Below are positions 38,455-41,761 of a stretch of DNA of 41,761 nucleotides, one piece after another. This DNA is from DASSUC01 sp035649895 (GTDB lineage Bacteria; Actinomycetota; Actinomycetes; Mycobacteriales; Micromonosporaceae). The notes beneath the pieces were generated by a model, which saw only the letters and a list, made by a program, of their open reading frames with translations, ran no database searches and was not told the DNA's origin. Numbering within the stretch: the stretch's first letter is position 1; each line of letters starts with the position of its first letter. The DNA lies in the NCBI GenBank assembly GCA_035649895.1, contig DASRIS010000037.1, forward strand, positions 1-41,761. Direction: 5' to 3'. The position numbers and the translations under genes are program-made.

Positions 38455-39312
38455 TCAGTGACGGCGTACGACCAGCGCGTCGCCGTTGACGGTGCCGCGT
38501 AGCTCGAAGGGCGTCTCGGCGTGCGTACGGGCACGCGGGGGCGTGCGGTTGAGCTGGAAGTCGTCGCGGGCGAACTCCTCCTCGGTCATCGCCTGCAGCG
38601 CGCTGAACGCCGTGGCGATCAGGCCGGCCGCGGTCAGCAGCGTGATCGGCACGATGAGCACGAACGAGCTGACCCCCTCGACCGGTGTGGGCGAGGTGAA
38701 CAGGTGCACCTGTAGGGCCGCCATGGCGGTGTAGTGCATGCCCACCATCCCGGCGGCCAGCACGGCGGCCGCGACCATCATCAGCCGCCAGCTGCGCAGC
38801 GTGACCGAGAGCCACAGGGTCAGCGTGGTGGTGACCACGGCGATGAGCACCGAGATCCCGACCAGCTCGAGGTCGTACGAGATCCTGCCGCCGACGTGGA
38901 GGCCGAGCAGGCCGGTGTAGTGCGTGACGGCCAGCCCCAACCCGGTGCCCACGCCACCGAGCAGCACCTTCAGCACGCGACGGCGGCCCAGGCACACGGT
39001 GAGCAGGCCCAGGCAGACCGCGACTACCGCGAGGGCCAGGCTGGCGATCGTGATGAACGGGTCGTAGCGGACCCGGCTGGCCGGTACGTCGAAGCCGAGC
39101 ATGGCCATGAAGGTCATCAGCCAGACAGTGCCGCCTCCGATGGCTGCCCCGGCGAGCACCAGCCAGCGGATCCGGCGACGGCGCACCGTGGCGTCCCGGG
39201 CCCGGGCCGCGCACACCAGGCCGAGGAGCATGCCCAGGAAGGCCGCGACATAGGCCGCTACCGGGCTGAACCAGCCATAGGTGAGGTGATGAACTTCCGC
39301 CACGGCCGCCAT
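38455..39312 (-). CDS. MHYT-domain integral membrane sensor
   Basis: I chose the ATG giving MAAVAEVHHLTYGWFSPVAA (285 residues); an in-frame ATG 11 codons upstream is possible. Seven helices are predicted. The repeated MHYT motifs are WLMTFMAMLGF (degenerate), VTHYTGLLGLH and GMHYTAMAALQ, which in this family are proposed to bind copper and sense small gases or redox state. The C-terminal 45 residues are cytoplasmic with no GGDEF, EAL or kinase domain, so the output partner is unknown. Confidence 0.9.
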   Translation of the reverse strand: MAAVAEVHHLTYGWFSPVAAYVAAFLGMLLGLVCAARARDATVRRRRIRWLVLAGAAIGGGTVWLMTFMAMLGFDVPASRVRYDPFITIASLALAVVAVCLGLLTVCLGRRRVLKVLLGGVGTGLGLAVTHYTGLLGLHVGGRISYDLELVGISVLIAVVTTTLTLWLSVTLRSWRLMMVAAAVLAAGMVGMHYTAMAALQVHLFTSPTPVEGVSSFVLIVPITLLTAAGLIATAFSALQAMTEEEFARDDFQLNRTPPRARTHAETPFELRGTVNGDALVVRRH

Positions 39313-39347
39313 TGACCCACCGCCCTGGCTGGGCTTATCGCACAACG

Positions 39348-39367
39348 TGTCCGTCGAAAAACGGACA
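39348..39367. promoter_or_regulatory. Inverted repeat upstream of the MHYT gene
   Basis: TGTCCGT and ACGGACA flank a CGAAAA centre 36 bp upstream of the MHYT start. It may be an operator or a hairpin. Confidence 0.4.
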
Positions 39368-39446
39368 GTAAGATCGGCTGATGTCGTAACCGCCGTTCGT
39401 CGGCACCCGGCCGGGCACGTGCGCGGGGTGAGTACCGTGGGTCAGC

Positions 39447-40151
39447 GTGGCAGGCAACCGCGGGCCGCGGATCATTGCCCTGGTCGGCATCGACGGCTCC
39501 GGCAAGACGACACAGGCGCACTGGCTCGCCGAATGGCTCACCGCAAACGGCCGTCCAGCCCGCTACTGGCAGAACGCCGGTGGCCGCCGCTGGCTCGCCC
39601 GGCTGGCGCGCCGGCTCGGGCGGCCCGACGGGGAGGCGCTGCTGGGCCGGGCCGGGATGCTCGCTGTCGAGGCGGTGCTGCGGTGGCTGGCGATCGGGCG
39701 GGCGGTGGTCAGCTCCCGGCTGACCGGGCGGGTCGCGGTGATGGACCGCTACGCCGTCTGCCAGTACGCGAGCATCCGGGCGCACGCGCCCGCCCGGGTC
39801 CGGCAGCTTCGCTCCCGGGGCCGGCCCGGTCCAGGTGGCGCGGCCGGGGACTGGGCCCGGCACGAGCTACGCCGCCTGGGAGAGCGGCTGGCCCGGGTCG
39901 CGTACCGGGTCTTCCCGCCGCCCGACGTGACGTTCCTGCTGGCGGTCTCGCCGGCCGAGGCGTACCACCGGATCGAGGCGCGCGGCACCGACCACGAGCG
40001 GCTCGAGTTCCTGACCGCCGCCGCGGCGGCCTACGAACGCCTGCCGGAGGTGGCGACCTTCGTCCGCGTGGACGCCGACGCGCCGCCGGACGAGGTGGCC
40101 GCCAAGCTGCGCACCCACCTCGCCGTGCCGCTGGCGACGCTGGCTGGCTAG
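39447..40151 (+). CDS. Thymidylate-kinase-like P-loop protein
   Basis: This is a 234-residue protein with a GTG start eight bases after TACCGT, so it is probably leaderless. The P-loop is GIDGSGKTTQA (14-24), VVSSRLTGRVAVMDRY carries the DR(Y/F) motif, and FLLAVSPAEAYHRIEARG provides the nucleoside-base region. The family adds a phosphate to dTMP, but this copy has a long Arg/Gly-rich insert (RQLRSRGRPGPGGAAGDWAR) where the lid should be. It may instead act on another nucleotide or sugar. It stands alone. Confidence 0.82.
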   Translation: MAGNRGPRIIALVGIDGSGKTTQAHWLAEWLTANGRPARYWQNAGGRRWLARLARRLGRPDGEALLGRAGMLAVEAVLRWLAIGRAVVSSRLTGRVAVMDRYAVCQYASIRAHAPARVRQLRSRGRPGPGGAAGDWARHELRRLGERLARVAYRVFPPPDVTFLLAVSPAEAYHRIEARGTDHERLEFLTAAAAAYERLPEVATFVRVDADAPPDEVAAKLRTHLAVPLATLAG

Positions 40152-40190
40152 GTGACCCGCGCCGTACTCGTTGCGCCGCCCTCAGCCGCT

Positions 40191-40220
40191 TTGACGATCG
40201 TTGTTACTCATCCGTACCTG
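40191..40220 (+). promoter_or_regulatory. Possible vegetative promoter
   Basis: TTGACG (40191-40196), an 18-bp spacer and TACCTG (40215-40220) lie upstream of the small frame at 40288. Confidence 0.3.
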
Positions 40221-40287
40221 TATTGGGTGCGCCGGCCTGTTCGAGTGTGAAGGTCTATGGACCAGATCGTTGAGCAGGGAGGTTCGA

Positions 40288-40803
40288 ATGTCGGTCGACG
40301 AGTTGGCGGCGTTGGGCCAGGTTATCGCCCAAGCCGTTGCGGTCGCTTCGTTGGCGTGCTCGTGGGGTCGGCAGTGGCCACGGCCATCCACGCTCTGTCC
40401 GGGGCCGACGCGGGTCGACGGATGCGGGACAACGGCGTGGAAGCTGCTTCGAGCGGCCCGGGGAAAGGTAGTACGCGGCCCCTTATGCTCTGCACCGTTG
40501 CCGCTAGCAGAGTCTGGGGGTGTCCTGCCCGACCCGGCCGGCAGCGTCGACATGCGGCTCTGCTCGCTCAGATGGTGCAGAGCAGAAGGACACCGCCACA
40601 CATACCCGCACCCCAGGCACGTGTCGGGTACGGGTTGCGGCGTGCCGACCCCGGTGCGGATCCAGGCCGGAACCGGGTGGGTCTCCGTGGTGTCGTGCCA
40701 TCCGGCGGGGTCCGAGGTGCTACTACTGGTCACTTCGGGCGAGGATCCAGCGCTGCGGTGCGCCGCGTACGGGATGGGCATCGGCAGTGATGGCCCGCGT
40801 TGA
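40288..40803 (+). CDS. Uncertain ORF, possibly a decayed small gene
   Basis: An ATG follows AGGGAGG at five bases and the first 27 codons look coding (MSVDELAALGQVIAQAVAVA). Beyond about residue 30 the sequence becomes rich in Cys, Trp, Arg and Pro and crosses two copies of the 25-bp dispersed element, including the non-coding-looking string LCSLRWCRAE. I infer a truncated gene start followed by unrelated DNA. The nominal frame overlaps the Crp start by 14 bases. Confidence 0.25.
   Translation: MSVDELAALGQVIAQAVAVASLACSWGRQWPRPSTLCPGPTRVDGCGTTAWKLLRAARGKVVRGPLCSAPLPLAESGGVLPDPAGSVDMRLCSLRWCRAEGHRHTYPHPRHVSGTGCGVPTPVRIQAGTGWVSVVSCHPAGSEVLLLVTSGEDPALRCAAYGMGIGSDGPR
40488..40582. repeat. Inverted pair of the 25-bp dispersed element
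   Basis: Copy 2 (40488-40512, plus) and copy 3 (40558-40582, minus) face each other across 45 bp. All three copies in the window share CTCTGCACC at one end and AGCAGAG at the other and differ in the middle. Confidence 0.65.
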
Positions 40804-41545
40804 GGTGCTGGCTGGCGCGTATGCAGGGCGGTCGAGTAGCGGGGTGTTGCCCATGGGGTCGGTAGGGCCGGCTTGGCCAGCGGCGAGCCTCCTGGGTCGG
40901 CTGCCCGAGCCGGTCCGGGTCCTGATGCTCGGGTTGGGCCGGGCCGTCCAGGTCGAGCCGGGCCGGGCGATCCTGCGCCTCGGGGAGCCACCGGGACGTT
41001 CCTTCCTGCTGCTCAACGGCTGTGTCAAGGTGCTGGGTAACGACAGCGGACGAGAGCCGTTACTCGATATCCGGGTCGGCGGTGACCTGGTCGGGGAGAT
41101 GTCGGTCCTGTCCGGCGCCCCACGTTCGGCAACGGTGATCACGTGTTCGCTGACCGTTGCCCGCGAGATCAGCGGTCGAGAGCTTCGCCAGTTCCTGCTC
41201 AACGAGCCACAGGCGTCGCTCGCGGTGGCGAGCATGCTCGCCGAGCGGCTGCGGTGGGCCAACGAGCGACGGGTCGACTTCGCCACGGTCGACGCCGGGG
41301 TACGGGTCAGCCGCGTGCTGCTGGCCCTGGCGTACCAGTACGGCCAGCCGTGTCCGGGCGGCCACAGTCTTGGCGTGTCGTTGACTCAGGAGGAGATCGC
41401 GTCCCTGGCCGGGGTGCGGCTGCCGACGGCAGAGAAGCACCTGAGGCTCCTGGCCCGTGCCGGGGTTATCCGGGTCGGGTACCGGACAGTTCTCGTGACT
41501 GACCTGGACGGACTGGCGCGCGCGGCCGATCCCGAAGCCTTGTAG
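40790..41545 (+). CDS. Crp/Fnr-family transcriptional regulator
   Basis: This is a 251-residue protein. I use the ATG of MARVEVLAGAYAGRSSSG; a later ATG (MGSVGPAW) is possible. The cyclic-nucleotide-binding fold covers about residues 35-150, with LRLGEPPGRSFLLLNGCVKV, VGGDLVGEMSVLSGAPRSAT and the helix ASLAVASMLAERLRWANERR. The winged helix is at the C-terminus with LTQEEIASLAGVRLPTAEKH, LRLLARAGVI. The phosphate-binding cassette lacks the canonical RGE-x-x-cAMP arrangement, so the effector may be different. It is followed by 216 bp without a recognisable gene up to the window end. Confidence 0.9.
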   Translation: MARVEVLAGAYAGRSSSGVLPMGSVGPAWPAASLLGRLPEPVRVLMLGLGRAVQVEPGRAILRLGEPPGRSFLLLNGCVKVLGNDSGREPLLDIRVGGDLVGEMSVLSGAPRSATVITCSLTVAREISGRELRQFLLNEPQASLAVASMLAERLRWANERRVDFATVDAGVRVSRVLLALAYQYGQPCPGGHSLGVSLTQEEIASLAGVRLPTAEKHLRLLARAGVIRVGYRTVLVTDLDGLARAADPEAL

Positions 41546-41761
41546 CGCAATTCCTTATCGGTACGGGATCGGCATCCGCCAGGCAGGCGATGATGGCCCC
41601 TCCAACGGCTGGCCGGGTGGCCAATGGCGCTTCTTTAAGATCTATCCGCTGGTAGGGGCTTGACGCGGTGTAGCGTGATCGTGTAGCTCACTCGGCGGCT
41701 GGCGGGTTGGTCGCCGCGGGCGGGATAGCGGTGGGAACGTCGTTTGGTGGCGCGGGGGCTG

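Noticed and set aside
41660..41690. Promoter TTGACG with a downstream TGTAGC near the window end
   Set aside because: The -10 match is poor and no downstream gene start is visible before the window ends.
1..41761. CRISPR arrays, rRNA, complete insertion sequences, prophage genes
   Set aside because: No regularly spaced direct repeats with unique spacers, no transposase or integrase motifs and no rRNA signature sequences were seen. The tandem repeats present have no spacers.

Overview
The window reads as chromosomal DNA of a high-GC filamentous actinomycete. Codon third positions are mostly G or C, GTG starts are common, several genes appear leaderless, and the families present (DUF1501/DUF1800 pair, DUF3817, DUF2231, GPGG small membrane protein, SigB/SigF-type sigma factor, MHYT protein) fit Actinobacteria. 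Micromonosporaceae is my best guess, by inference only.

Layout. 1-7.8 kb: the 3' end of an FGGY sugar kinase, a DUF1800/DUF1501 pair, a decayed DUF222 (13E12-type) gene with a remnant SOS box, a divergent methyltransferase/MarR pair with a twin operator, a probable ARPP-2-like remnant, a secreted CHRD protein and an anchored SDR. 7.8-13.2 kb: a 618-bp gap without a clear gene, a PIN-like/XRE-ImmA toxin-antitoxin-like pair, a GntR-UTRA regulator and a DUF4153/DUF4173 membrane protein.

13.2-25.0 kb (minus strand) is the centrepiece: a tightly overlapping operon encoding a carbamoyltransferase, a GT2 glycosyltransferase, a GmhB-like phosphatase fused to a GT9 heptosyltransferase, two GT4-type glycosyltransferases, GmhA, bifunctional HldE, an SDR, a second GT9 and finally a topoisomerase IB. 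GmhA, HldE and GmhB supply the enzymes for an ADP-heptose-type precursor. The glycosyltransferases and carbamoyltransferase would build and carbamoylate a heptose-containing glycan, which is unusual in a Gram-positive organism. A SigB/SigF-type sigma gene is divergent to the operon, and the operon start has a matching GNNT-N15-GGGTAA promoter.

25.2-29.6 kb: the sigma factor, a small iron-permease-family protein, a coupled nucleotidyltransferase/BON/metallophosphoesterase operon, and ChaB and GPGG genes with divergent SigB-like promoters, then DUF2231. Several of these look like one general-stress regulon. 29.6-41.8 kb: enoyl-CoA hydratase, small membrane proteins, a large membrane-anchored M28 peptidase, an AT-rich perfect 22-bp inverted repeat, an MFS transporter, a broken DUF72 gene, a second anchored SDR, an MHYT sensor, a dTMP-kinase-like protein and a Crp/Fnr regulator.

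A recurring structural theme is short tandem duplication. Inside genes the units are multiples of three bases. Where they straddle or follow a stop codon they are not.
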